64,000 bases of DNA from the NCBI RefSeq assembly GCF_013449725.1, contig NZ_JACCFF010000005.1, positions 186,001-250,000 on the forward strand. Reading direction: 5' to 3'. This stretch comes from Mycobacteroides sp. LB1 (GTDB taxonomy: Bacteria; Actinomycetota; Actinomycetes; Mycobacteriales; Mycobacteriaceae). This document shows positions 35,341-43,868 of this stretch, one piece after another. The position numbers were made by a program, and so were the translations under genes. The first letter of the stretch is position 1. The number at the start of each line of letters is the position of its first letter. The notes beneath the pieces were generated by a model, which did no database searches, was not told where the DNA came from, and was given only the letters and a program-made list of their open reading frames with translations.

Positions 35341-36360
35341 ATGAGTGAAAAAGTGCTGGTAACAGGAGGCGGCGGCTTCATCGCGCGGTGGGCGATTGCC
35401 GAGCTGCTCCAACGTGGCTACGAGGTGCGGACAACACTGCGCAGTCCCGCCAAGGAAGAGTTGGTGCGGTCCGCCGTCGCCCGCGCGACCGACCGCGCCG
35501 GGGAATTGGAGTTCGCGCACGCCGACCTGGTGCGGCCCGAGGGGTGGGCGGCGGCCGTCTCCGGCTGCGACTACGTGCTGCATATCGCCTCCCCCCTCGG
35601 CGCCGATCGGTCGCGCGATGCCGAGACGTTGATCACCCCGGCGCGCGAGGGCACCCTCCACGTGATGCGCGCAGCCGCCGCAGCGGGTGTCAAGCGCGTG
35701 GTCGTCACATCTGCCGCCAACGCCGCCAGTCCCTCGTCATATGGCCTCGAGGGCGTCACCGACGAGACGCTGTGGACCGATCCCGACCAACCCGGGATCC
35801 CCGCGTACCGGCAATCCAAGACCATCGCGGAACGGGCGGCATGGGACTTTATCGAAAAACAAGGGAGCCCAACCGAATTGACCACGGTCCTACCGGGTGC
35901 CGTTTTCGGGCCGGTACTGGGAGCGGATAACAGTGGCTCCGTACAAGTTATCTCGCGGCTACTGACGGGCGCGATACCCGGCACGCCACGAATCGGGCTC
36001 GAAGTGGTCGATGTACGGGATCTCGTGGACCTCCACCTGAGGGCGATGACATCACCGCACGCGGCAGGTGAAAGATTCTTGGGCACCGGAGAATTCATGT
36101 GGATGAGCGATATCGCCAAAACGCTCCAGGACCAACTGGGGCCCGACGCGGCCAAGGTACCGACACGACAACTACCGGATATCGCGGTGCGGGCACTGGC
36201 TCTGCTGAGCCCAGACCTGCGCGCCATCGTCCCCGGACTAGGGCGACGTAATCGGCACTCCACCGCGAAGGCACAACGAGTGCTCGGCTGGTCGCCTCGG
36301 CCCGGGGCCGAGACCGTCGTCGACTGCGCCCGTGACCTGCTAGCGCAAGGCCTGGCCTGA
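35341..36360 (+). CDS. NAD(P)-dependent epimerase/dehydratase-like extended SDR (dihydroflavonol-reductase type)
   Basis: A 339-residue extended short-chain dehydrogenase. The Rossmann motif TGGGGFIARW (residues 8-17) has Ala where the third Gly of GxxGxxG is usual. HADLVRPEGW, the HIASP segment after beta4, and the YRQSK catalytic pair (YxxxK) in PGIPAYRQSKTIAERA support an active enzyme of the DFR/cinnamoyl-CoA reductase-like group. Substrate unknown. GGGAGAG precedes ATG 35341, and two copies of an operator lie upstream. Its stop overlaps the TetR start (TGATG), so the enzyme and its probable repressor form a coupled two-gene operon. Confidence 0.85.
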   Translation: MSEKVLVTGGGGFIARWAIAELLQRGYEVRTTLRSPAKEELVRSAVARATDRAGELEFAHADLVRPEGWAAAVSGCDYVLHIASPLGADRSRDAETLITPAREGTLHVMRAAAAAGVKRVVVTSAANAASPSSYGLEGVTDETLWTDPDQPGIPAYRQSKTIAERAAWDFIEKQGSPTELTTVLPGAVFGPVLGADNSGSVQVISRLLTGAIPGTPRIGLEVVDVRDLVDLHLRAMTSPHAAGERFLGTGEFMWMSDIAKTLQDQLGPDAAKVPTRQLPDIAVRALALLSPDLRAIVPGLGRRNRHSTAKAQRVLGWSPRPGAETVVDCARDLLAQGLA

Positions 36361-36980
36361 TGGCGCCGCGCAAGGATGCGCAGCAGAACCGCGCACGGTT
36401 GGTCGCGGCAGCACACGCGGTGTTCTCCGCGCGAGGTCTCGACGCGACACTCGATGACATCGCCGCCCACGCGGGCCTCGGGACAGGTACCGCATACCGA
36501 CACTTCCGCGACAAGTACGAGCTGGCCTCCGAGGTTCTCGGGGAGGCAACCGAGCACATAGTGGCGGATGCGCGTGCGGCATTGGCTATCTCGGATCCGC
36601 GGGAGGCCCTCTGGCAGTTCTGCGAGAGCGTCGCGACTCGCCATGCCACCGACCGCGGACTCTATGACGCGCTCGCGGGGCGCGGGCGCGCTGCGGACAA
36701 GGAGCGGTTCTGGCCGCTCATCATGGAGACCGTGACCCGGCTCGTCGAGCGCGCGCGGGCGGCAGGTGTCATCCGTGCCGATGCTCAGCCGGAGGATATC
36801 GGCGCAATCTTGACGATGATGGGGCCTGCGTACGCGATGGGCGATCCGGCCTGGCGCCGTTACCTGGCGCTCATCTTCGACGGGTTACAGGCGGTGAACG
36901 CCAAACCGCTGCCCGCACCCGCCCCGGAGTTCTCTTCACTCGACGATCTGATCGACGCCAAACGCGGTCAGCGGCGCTGA
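36360..36980 (+). CDS. TetR-family repressor, probable autoregulator
   Basis: A 206-residue TetR protein. The N-terminal helix-turn-helix is clear: ARLVAAAHAVFSARGLDATLDDIAAHAGLGTGTAYRHFRDKYELA (about 12-56, written from the start MAPRKDAQQNR) with the usual YRHF. The C-terminal ligand domain (about 65-190) is mainly helical. It is translated with the epimerase by a one-base overlap and almost certainly binds the two inverted repeats at 35263-35326. Effector unknown, perhaps the substrate of the epimerase. The 3' end overlaps convergent DUF167 by 13 bases. Confidence 0.9.
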   Translation: MAPRKDAQQNRARLVAAAHAVFSARGLDATLDDIAAHAGLGTGTAYRHFRDKYELASEVLGEATEHIVADARAALAISDPREALWQFCESVATRHATDRGLYDALAGRGRAADKERFWPLIMETVTRLVERARAAGVIRADAQPEDIGAILTMMGPAYAMGDPAWRRYLALIFDGLQAVNAKPLPAPAPEFSSLDDLIDAKRGQRR

Positions 36981-37207
36981 CCGATATTGAATCGCTTGAG
37001 CCTGCTGGTCTGACCGGCAACGAGCCGCACCTCCGACTTGGGCACCCCGAGGTGCTCGGCAAGCAGGGCAACCGCCGCCTTGTTGGCCTTGCCGTCGATC
37101 GCGGGCTCCCGCACGAACAGCGTCAACGCACCGTCGTCGGCAACCTCGACCGCGGGCCCCTTGCGGCTGCCGGGCTTGATGGTGCAGACGACGGTGCGCT
37201 CGCTCAC
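36968..37207 (-). CDS. DUF167 (YggU-family) small protein
   Basis: A 79-residue protein from GTG 37207 (MSERTVVCTIKPGSRKGP). The core KPGSRKG...VREPAIDGKANKAAVALLAEHLGVPKSEVRL is diagnostic for DUF167, a small alpha/beta fold of unknown function sometimes linked to RNA processing. The open frame runs on to 38170 antisense to dlaT, but that part is a low-complexity shadow. Its start is 136 bases from dlaT. Confidence 0.85.
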   Translation of the reverse strand: MSERTVVCTIKPGSRKGPAVEVADDGALTLFVREPAIDGKANKAAVALLAEHLGVPKSEVRLVAGQTSRLKRFNIGQRR

Positions 37208-37343
37208 CCGACGATCTTGGACCCGGGCAGGCGCGTCGTTCCACTCAGTGACAGGATTGACCCGCTGGCCACGTCGCTGTGGTAAGCCAGATATGTCGCA
37301 CGTTACGCAAGCCGCTATCGGAACCTTTTCAGGAGTGGAAACC

Positions 37344-39107
37344 ATGGCCTTCTCCGTCCAGATGCCCGCCCTCGGTGAGAGCGTGACCGAGGGGACGGTG
37401 ACACGGTGGCTCAAACAAGAGGGCGACACGGTCGAAGTCGACGAGCCACTGCTGGAGGTTTCCACCGACAAGGTGGACACCGAGATCCCCGCTCCCACTG
37501 CGGGTGTGCTGACCAAGATCGTCGCCCGTGAGGATGACACCGTCGAGATCGGCGCCGAGCTCGGGGTGATCAGCGAAGCAGGTGAAGCCGCAGAGCCCGC
37601 AGCACCGGCACCTGCCGCAGCTGCACCGGCCGCAGAGCCGGCACCCGCTCCCGCCCCGGAACCCGCACCGGCGCCCACTCCTGAAGCCGCGCCCGCCGCG
37701 GCCGCCCCCGCAGCTGCTGCGGCTCCGGCAGGCCCTGGCACCTCGATCACGATGCCCGAGCTCGGCGAGTCCGTCACCGAGGGCACCGTCACCCGCTGGC
37801 TCAAGAAGATCGGCGACGAGGTCGGCGTAGACGAGCCGCTCGTCGAGGTGTCCACCGACAAGGTCGACACCGAGATCCCGTCACCGGTGGCCGGTGTGCT
37901 GTTGAGCATCACGGCCAACGAGGACGACACCGTGGCCGTCGGCGGCGAGCTCGCCGTGGTCGGGGCTGCTGGTGCCGCTCCTGCTGCGGCCCCCGCACCC
38001 GCACCCGCGCCTGCCCCGGCTCCCGCCGCTGCGCCACCGGCACCGCCCGCGCCACCGGCACCGACACCCGCCGCCCCGGCACCGCCCGCACCTCCGACAC
38101 CGGCGCCTGTCACTCTCCCGGCACCTGCCGCGGCTGCTGCGCCTGTCGCCGCCGACGGCGGCAGCGACAACCCCTACGTCACCCCGCTGGTGCGCAAGCT
38201 CGCATCCGAGAACAACGTGGATCTGTCCGCGTTGACCGGCAGCGGTGTGGGTGGACGCATCCGTAAGCAGGATGTGCTGGCTGCCGCTGAGGCCGCGAAG
38301 GCCCCCGCGACGTCGGCCCCCACAGCTGCCACACCGGCAGCTCCCGCCGCTTCTGCTCCGGCGAAAGCCGCCGCACTGGCGCACCTGCGCGGAACCACCC
38401 AGAAGGCCAACCGGATTCGTCAGATCACCGCCAAGAAGACCCGCGAGTCGCTGCAGCAGACCGCACAGCTGACGCAGACGCACGAGGTCGACGTCACCAA
38501 GATCTCGGCACTGCGAGCCAAGGCCAAGGTCACCTTCGCCGAACGCGAGGGTGTCAACCTGACGTTCCTGCCCTTCTTCGCCAAGGCCGCGGTCGAGGCA
38601 CTCAAGGCGCACCCGAACGTCAACGCGAGCTACAACGAAGACACCAAGGAAATCACCTACTTCGACGCCGAGCACTTGGGCATCGCCGTCGACACCGATC
38701 AGGGTCTGCTGTCCCCGGTGATCCACAACGCGGGTGATCTGTCGCTGGCCGGGCTCGCCCGTGCCATCGCCGATATCGCCGGACGCGCCCGCTCCGGGAA
38801 TCTCAAGCCCGACGAGCTCGCCGGTGGCACCTTCACCATCACCAACATCGGCAGCCAGGGCGCCCTGTTCGACACCCCGATCCTGGTTCCGCCGCAGGCC
38901 GCCATGCTCGGCACCGGCGCAATCGTGAAGCGCCCCAGGGTTATCCGTGACAATGCCGGTAACGAGTCGATCGGCATCCGGTCGATCTGCTACCTACCTC
39001 TGACGTACGACCACCGCCTGATCGACGGTGCCGACGCCGGTCGATTCCTCACCACCATCAAGCATCGGCTGGAAGAAGGCGCTTTCGAGGCAGACCTGGG
39101 GCTGTAG
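37344..39107 (+). CDS. dlaT: Dihydrolipoamide acyltransferase (E2; DlaT/SucB) with two lipoyl domains
   Basis: A 587-residue E2 core enzyme. In M. tuberculosis DlaT serves pyruvate dehydrogenase and peroxynitrite reductase (from memory). Two lipoyl domains (about 3-78 and 134-209) carry the modified Lys43 and Lys173 in STDKVDTEIP. Ala/Pro-rich linkers (82-132 and 208-270) separate them. A peripheral-subunit-binding domain lies at about 277-313, and the catalytic domain ends with LTYDHRLIDGADAGRF (His557, Asp561). AGGAG precedes ATG 37344. Neighbouring lipB and lipA attach the lipoate it needs. The linker is longer than I remember for M. tuberculosis (553 residues in total). Confidence 0.94.
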   Translation: MAFSVQMPALGESVTEGTVTRWLKQEGDTVEVDEPLLEVSTDKVDTEIPAPTAGVLTKIVAREDDTVEIGAELGVISEAGEAAEPAAPAPAAAAPAAEPAPAPAPEPAPAPTPEAAPAAAAPAAAAAPAGPGTSITMPELGESVTEGTVTRWLKKIGDEVGVDEPLVEVSTDKVDTEIPSPVAGVLLSITANEDDTVAVGGELAVVGAAGAAPAAAPAPAPAPAPAPAAAPPAPPAPPAPTPAAPAPPAPPTPAPVTLPAPAAAAAPVAADGGSDNPYVTPLVRKLASENNVDLSALTGSGVGGRIRKQDVLAAAEAAKAPATSAPTAATPAAPAASAPAKAAALAHLRGTTQKANRIRQITAKKTRESLQQTAQLTQTHEVDVTKISALRAKAKVTFAEREGVNLTFLPFFAKAAVEALKAHPNVNASYNEDTKEITYFDAEHLGIAVDTDQGLLSPVIHNAGDLSLAGLARAIADIAGRARSGNLKPDELAGGTFTITNIGSQGALFDTPILVPPQAAMLGTGAIVKRPRVIRDNAGNESIGIRSICYLPLTYDHRLIDGADAGRFLTTIKHRLEEGAFEADLGL

Positions 39108-39111
39108 GCCT

Positions 39112-40023
39112 ATGGGTTCCAGGCGGATCGTCATCGCCGGATCGTCGGGGACGATCGGATCGGCGCTTGTTGCATCGTTGCGTGCTGCCGACCACACCGT
39201 GGTCCGACTGGTTCGCCGCGACCCGATGGGTCCCGACGAACAGCGCTGGGATCCGGCGAGCGGGCAGATCGATCCCGGCGCCCTTGAGGGTGCCGACGCC
39301 GTCGTCAACCTGTGCGGTGTCGGCGTCGGCGACAAACGGTGGTCGGGCGCGTACAAACAGGAGATTTACGACAGCCGTATCACCCCCACGGAGGTGCTCG
39401 CCGGCGCCGTCGTCGATGCCGGTGTGCCGGTGTTGATCAACGCTTCGGCAGTGGGCTACTACGGCGACAGCGGGGACCGCGTCATCGACGAGACCGCCAC
39501 CAGCGGTACGGGTTTCCTTGCGCGCGTCTGTATCGATTGGGAGGCGGCGACCGAGGAGGCCGTGCGCGCCGGCACGAGGGTGGTGATCGTCCGTACCGGC
39601 CTGGTGCTGTCCCCCGCCGGCGGGCTCTTCGGCCGATCGCGCCCGCTGTTCTCACTGGGTTTGGGTGCCCGGCTGGGCGATGGACGCTGGTACATGCCAT
39701 GGATAAGCCTTGAGGACGAGATCCGCGCACTCGAATTCGCGTTGACCGAACAGACCCTGTCCGGTGCGGTCAACCTGACCGGGCCGGCGCCGGTGACGAA
39801 CGCCGAGTTCACCGCCGCCCTCGGTAGGATGCTGCAGCGACCGACCCTGCTGGTGGCGCCCCAGTTCGCGCTGCGTGCCATCTTCGGAGAGTTCGCCGAT
39901 GCCGAGCTGACCCGCAGCATGCGCGTTATCCCCGCTGTCCTCGAACAGCACGGATTCGAGTTCGAGCATCACACCATCGGCGAGGCGCTGGCCTACGCCA
40001 ACAACAGTCGACCGATGAAGTGA
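39112..40023 (+). CDS. TIGR01777-type epimerase/SDR (Rv2216-like)
   Basis: A 303-residue extended SDR of the SulA/YfcH-like TIGR01777 family. RIVIAGSSGTIGSALVASL (5-23) is the nucleotide-binding start, CGVGVGDKRWSGAYKQEIYDSRI the family signature, and SAVGYYGDSGDRVIDE contains the active-site Tyr region. A C-terminal DUF1731-like domain (about 245-303) is present. Four bases after dlaT, so cotranscribed. Exact reaction unknown. ATG 39112 chosen; the longer frame overlaps dlaT. Confidence 0.88.
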   Translation: MGSRRIVIAGSSGTIGSALVASLRAADHTVVRLVRRDPMGPDEQRWDPASGQIDPGALEGADAVVNLCGVGVGDKRWSGAYKQEIYDSRITPTEVLAGAVVDAGVPVLINASAVGYYGDSGDRVIDETATSGTGFLARVCIDWEAATEEAVRAGTRVVIVRTGLVLSPAGGLFGRSRPLFSLGLGARLGDGRWYMPWISLEDEIRALEFALTEQTLSGAVNLTGPAPVTNAEFTAALGRMLQRPTLLVAPQFALRAIFGEFADAELTRSMRVIPAVLEQHGFEFEHHTIGEALAYANNSRPMK

Positions 40024-40027
40024 GATA

Positions 40028-40723
40028 ATGGAACCCGTGCACCGCACCCATGGATCTATCCGATCCAGCGCAGATCCCGTCGTCGTGCGGGATCTGGGCA
40101 CCGTCGGCTACGAGACGGCCTGGGACCTGCAGCGGGATATCGTCGAGGCCCGCGTCGCCGGTGGACCGGACACCCTGCTGACCTTGCAGCATCCGGCGGT
40201 GTACACGGCGGGGCGGCGCACCGAACCGCAGGAGCGGCCGATCAACGGCGCACCCGTCATCGACACCGATCGCGGCGGCAAGATCACCTGGCACGGGCCC
40301 GGTCAGTTGGTCGGCTACCCGCTCGTGCAATTGGCCGAGCCCATTGACGTCGTGAACTACGTTCGGCGCCTTGAGGAATCGATTATCGCGGTATGCGCGC
40401 AGCTGGGCGTGCAGACCAAGCGTGTCGATGGCCGCTCCGGCGTGTGGCTGGCCGCGGGCGGCGGCAAACCGGAACGCAAGATCGCGGCGATCGGGGTTCG
40501 CGTGCAGCGCGGCGTCACCATGCACGGGTTTTCCCTCAACTGCGATAACAGCCTGGACGCATACCTGCCGATCGTGGCGTGTGGCATCAGCGACGCCGGA
40601 GTGACGACCCTGTCCGCCGAACTGGGCCGCGACGTCACCGTGGACGAAGTGCGTGAACAGGTGGTTTCCTCGGTGCTCGATGCGCTCGAAGGACGACTAG
40701 CCGTCGGGGCGGTGGGAGCATGA
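40028..40723 (+). CDS. lipB: Octanoyl-[ACP]:protein N-octanoyltransferase
   Basis: A 231-residue LipB that moves octanoate from ACP to lipoyl domains. Motifs: LQHPAVYTAGRRT, the signature RGGKITWHGPGQLVGYP (about 79-95), and acyl-accepting Cys in VACGISDAGVT with Lys in ERKIAAIGVRV. ATG 40028 is used; GTG 40037 is an alternative. It follows the SDR gene by four bases and overlaps lipA in ATGA. Confidence 0.95.
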   Translation: MEPVHRTHGSIRSSADPVVVRDLGTVGYETAWDLQRDIVEARVAGGPDTLLTLQHPAVYTAGRRTEPQERPINGAPVIDTDRGGKITWHGPGQLVGYPLVQLAEPIDVVNYVRRLEESIIAVCAQLGVQTKRVDGRSGVWLAAGGGKPERKIAAIGVRVQRGVTMHGFSLNCDNSLDAYLPIVACGISDAGVTTLSAELGRDVTVDEVREQVVSSVLDALEGRLAVGAVGA

Positions 40724-41712
40724 CGGAACCGCGCAAGCTGCTGCGACTCGAGGTGCGCAACGCCCAAACCCCCATCGAACGCAAGCCGGACTGGATCCGT
40801 ACCCGCGCCAAGATGGGCCCCGAATACAAGGAACTCAAGTCGCTGGTGCGCGCAGGCGGGCTACACACCGTGTGCGAGGCGGCCGGATGCCCCAACATCT
40901 TCGAATGCTGGGAGGATCGCGAGGCCACCTTCCTCATCGGCGGCGAGCAATGCACGCGACGCTGCGATTTCTGCCAGATCGACACCGGTAAGCCCGCCGA
41001 CCTGGACCGCGACGAACCACGGCGCGTAGCCGAAAGCGTCCTCCAAATGGGCTTGCGGTATTCGACGGTCACCGGGGTGGCCCGTGACGACCTGCCGGAC
41101 GGCGGCTCCTGGCTGTACGCCGAAACCGTGCGGTACATCAAGGAGCTCAACCCGGCCACCGGCGTGGAGCTGCTCATCCCGGACTTCAATGCCGTCCCCG
41201 AGCAGCTCGACGAGGTGTTCGCATCCCGCCCCGAGGTACTGGCGCACAACCTGGAGACGGTGCCGCGGGTGTTCCGCCGCATCCGCCCCGCGTTCAGCTA
41301 TGAGCGAAGCCTGTCGGTGATCACCAAGGCCCGCGAGGCGCATCTGGTGACCAAGAGCAACCTGATCCTCGGCATGGGCGAGACCAACGACGAGATCCGC
41401 GAAGCGCTTGTCGCGCTGCACGAGGCGGGCTGCGACATCATCACCATCACCCAGTATCTGCGGCCTTCCCCTCGGCATCATCCTGTTGACCGCTGGGTGA
41501 AACCGCAAGAATTCGTGGAGCTTTCGGATTTCGCGGAGGGTCTGGGCTTCGCGGGTGTGATGGCCGGGCCGCTGGTGCGTTCCTCGTATCGGGCCGGGCG
41601 TTTGTACACGCAGGCCATGGCACATCACGGGCGGCTGCTGCCCGCCGAGCTGGAGCACCTGGCGTCCGCCGGTTCGGCCGCCCAGGAGGCGGTCAATCTC
41701 ATCGCACGCTGA
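40720..41712 (+). CDS. lipA: Lipoyl synthase (radical SAM)
   Basis: A 330-residue radical-SAM enzyme that inserts two sulfurs into octanoyl groups of lipoyl domains. Auxiliary cluster ligands are Cys52, Cys57 and Cys63 (VCEAAGCPNIFEC); the SAM cluster is Cys78, Cys82, Cys85 (CTRRCDFC). RSSYRAG near the C terminus supplies the Ser ligand of the auxiliary cluster. The A-type Fe-S carrier at 24.6 kb could feed it. ATG 40720 is coupled to lipB. Confidence 0.97.
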   Translation: MTEPRKLLRLEVRNAQTPIERKPDWIRTRAKMGPEYKELKSLVRAGGLHTVCEAAGCPNIFECWEDREATFLIGGEQCTRRCDFCQIDTGKPADLDRDEPRRVAESVLQMGLRYSTVTGVARDDLPDGGSWLYAETVRYIKELNPATGVELLIPDFNAVPEQLDEVFASRPEVLAHNLETVPRVFRRIRPAFSYERSLSVITKAREAHLVTKSNLILGMGETNDEIREALVALHEAGCDIITITQYLRPSPRHHPVDRWVKPQEFVELSDFAEGLGFAGVMAGPLVRSSYRAGRLYTQAMAHHGRLLPAELEHLASAGSAAQEAVNLIAR

Positions 41713-41716
41713 GACT

Positions 41717-41728
41717 TAGACTCGGCAT
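41717..41728 (+). promoter_or_regulatory. Putative leaderless -10 element of the DUF4191 gene
   Basis: TAGACT at 41717-41722 lies six bases before ATG 41729, without a Shine-Dalgarno. It allows transcription separate from lipBA although the gap is only 16 bases. Confidence 0.4.
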
Positions 41729-42478
41729 ATGCCTAAATCACTGAGTCCCGCCGAGGCCAAGGTCGCCAAGGCCGAGACAAAGGCGCGCCGCAAGGCCGAA
41801 TCGAAGGCGCGCCGCGCCCAGATGTGGCAGGCCTTCCAGATTCAGCGCAAGGAAGACAAGCGGCTGCTGCCATACATGATCGGCGCGTTTGTGCTGATCG
41901 TCGCGGTGTTCGCGGTGGCCGGGTACTTCTCGGGCGGGATCAGCGTGTTCATGTTCCCGATCCTGGGCGTGGTACTCGGCGTGCTGGTGGCGTTCATCAT
42001 CTTCGGCCGTCGTGTGCAGAAGTCGGTGTTCACCAAGGCCGAGGGCCAGAAGGGTGCCGCGGGTTGGGCGCTGGACAACATGCGCGGGAAGTGGCGAGTC
42101 ACCACCGCTGTCGCCGGAACCACCCAGCTCGATGTTGTCCATCGGGTCATTGGCCGTCCCGGCATCATCTTCGTCGCCGAGGGGGCTCCCGGCCGGCTGG
42201 GGCCGCTGCTGGCCCAGGAGAAGAAGCGCACCGCACGGGTGGTCGGTGATACCCCCATCTACGACGTCATCGTCGGTAACGAGGACGGTCAGGTGCCGTT
42301 GTCGAAGCTGGAACGGCACCTGAACAAGCTCCCGGCCAATATCACCGCCAAGCAGATGGACTCCATCGAGTCGCGGCTGTCGGCCCTGGGTTCGCGCGCT
42401 GCGGCCATGCCGAAGGGCCCGACGCCGGGCCAGGCGAAGTCGCGCGGCGGGATGCAGCGCACCATCAGGCGGCGTTAG
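41729..42478 (+). CDS. DUF4191-type membrane protein (Rv2219-like)
   Basis: A 249-residue actinobacterial membrane protein. A basic, Ala-rich N terminus with KAETKARRKAESKARRAQM forms a probable helix, then two membrane helices (about 48-68 and 72-93). The cytosolic domain has GAAGWALDNMRGKWRVT and HRVIGRPGIIFVAEG, the conserved family core. Function unknown; it always follows lipA in mycobacteria as far as I recall. It shares its last bases with the convergent P450 stop. Confidence 0.85.
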   Translation: MPKSLSPAEAKVAKAETKARRKAESKARRAQMWQAFQIQRKEDKRLLPYMIGAFVLIVAVFAVAGYFSGGISVFMFPILGVVLGVLVAFIIFGRRVQKSVFTKAEGQKGAAGWALDNMRGKWRVTTAVAGTTQLDVVHRVIGRPGIIFVAEGAPGRLGPLLAQEKKRTARVVGDTPIYDVIVGNEDGQVPLSKLERHLNKLPANITAKQMDSIESRLSALGSRAAAMPKGPTPGQAKSRGGMQRTIRRR

Positions 42479-43701
42479 ACCGGGCTGAGCTGCAGCTCCA
42501 GCTTCTGATGCCGACGCACCATGATGCTCGGAACCCACTGAGCACCACCTGGTTTGACCGCGAATTCGCGCGTTCGGTCCAGCAGTAGGTTGATGGCGGT
42601 ACGCGCCTCGAGACGCGCCAGCGCCGCGCCGACACAGAAATGCAGCCCCTTGCCGAAGGTGATGTGGCTGCGAGGGCTGGGCCGGTCGAGGCGCAGGGTG
42701 TCGGGATCCTCGAAGACAGCCGGATCGCGGTTGGCGGCACCCCACATCAGCGTGAGGTGGCTGCCCGCGGGCAGCTCGACCCCACCGAGCGAGGTATCTG
42801 CCAGCACATGTCGATGATGTCCCCGGAACGGCGACTCCAGTCGGAGCGCCTCTTCCAGGAAAGTCGGCAGGAGCGCACGGTCCTCACGGATACGGCGTTG
42901 CAGCTCGGGATTCTCGCCGAGGATGCGCACGGCATTGCCCATCAGTCCGGCCGTCGACTCGCCGCCCGCGCCGACCAGCTGCACCAGGATCATCACCCCG
43001 ATGTCCAGGGAGATATCTCCCCGATTACACGCCTGCGCCAGATATCCGAGAAGGTCCTCGCCCGGTGCGGACAGTTCCTTCTCCAGGTGTTCACGCAAGT
43101 ACAGAAGGAGATACATGGTGTCGGTGACCACCTCAGCCTGCCGCTCCGGGGTGTTGAGCCCACCCAGCATCTCCGTGCTGGAGTAACCCCACTGCACAAG
43201 CTGCGGCACGTCCTCATCGGGTAGCCCGATCAGCCGGGCCACCATCGTCATCGGCAGCGCATCGCCCATCGCGGTCATCCAGTCGATGCCGTCACCGTCC
43301 ACGCCGCGCTCCCACAGCCGTGCGCCGGTCTCGGCCATGACGGATTCCAGGGCCGTGATTCGCCTGGCGACCAGCGTCGGCAGCACCAGCTTGCGGTGCG
43401 CGTGATGAACCGGATCGTCGCCGGTGGCCAGCACATGCGTCGGATCGGCGACCGGACCCATCTCCGCGACCGTCACCGCATCATGGGGGCCAGCTGAGCC
43501 ATCGGACTTCGTAAGCACGGCGGTGAGGTTGGAGGAGAAGTCCTCGATGCGCTCGGTGGCCTCCACCACCAGGTCCCAGCGTGAGACGAAGTAGAAGCCG
43601 GAATCCCCCACCGGCCACACCGGCGCGGTCTCGCGCAGCCGCCGATAGAACGGATACGGGTCTTCGAGGACCTGCGGATCAAAGAGCTCTACGGTACTCA
43701 T
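42475..43701 (-). CDS. Cytochrome P450 monooxygenase
   Basis: A 408-residue bacterial class I P450. ATG 43701 gives MSTVELFDPQ; the longer frame adds a short unrelated tail. The heme loop FGKGLHFCVGAALARLE holds axial Cys356. The K-helix ExxR is EEALR and the oxygen-activating I-helix reads VGAGGESTAGL, with Gly-Gly-Glu-Ser where AGxET is common. Substrate and redox partner (no ferredoxin adjacent) are unknown. It is divergent from a TetR gene with an inverted repeat in the 167-base intergenic region, so local repression is likely. This gene begins an accessory block absent, by my memory, between Rv2219 and glnA1. Confidence 0.92.
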   Translation of the reverse strand: MSTVELFDPQVLEDPYPFYRRLRETAPVWPVGDSGFYFVSRWDLVVEATERIEDFSSNLTAVLTKSDGSAGPHDAVTVAEMGPVADPTHVLATGDDPVHHAHRKLVLPTLVARRITALESVMAETGARLWERGVDGDGIDWMTAMGDALPMTMVARLIGLPDEDVPQLVQWGYSSTEMLGGLNTPERQAEVVTDTMYLLLYLREHLEKELSAPGEDLLGYLAQACNRGDISLDIGVMILVQLVGAGGESTAGLMGNAVRILGENPELQRRIREDRALLPTFLEEALRLESPFRGHHRHVLADTSLGGVELPAGSHLTLMWGAANRDPAVFEDPDTLRLDRPSPRSHITFGKGLHFCVGAALARLEARTAINLLLDRTREFAVKPGGAQWVPSIMVRRHQKLELQLSPV

Positions 43702-43818
43702 CACCCATGAGGCTGACAGACCGGAAAACCGCACGTCAAGGCATTCGCCAAAGTGAGAAACACCTGTTCAGGGCCATGATCTACGGCGTCTCAATACACC
43801 TGCTCCACCTGCGCAAAT

Positions 43819-43847
43819 CTTGAGAATTCTTGGAAATTTGTCTCAAG
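43819..43847. promoter_or_regulatory. Candidate operator between P450 and TetR genes
   Basis: CTTGAGA (43819-43825) and TCTCAAG (43841-43847) form an inverted repeat with 15 bases between, enclosing the palindrome AGAATTCT-like core. It is 21 bases before the TetR start and about 118 bases before the P450 start, in an AT-rich patch unlike its surroundings. Confidence 0.6.
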
Positions 43848-43868
43848 TTGCGATAAATTTAGGATCTG

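Noticed and set aside
36968..38170. A 400-codon open frame on the minus strand through the dlaT linkers
   Set aside because: Only the last 79 codons (DUF167) are real; the rest is Gly/Ala-rich low complexity opposite the Ala/Pro linkers and lipoyl domains of dlaT.
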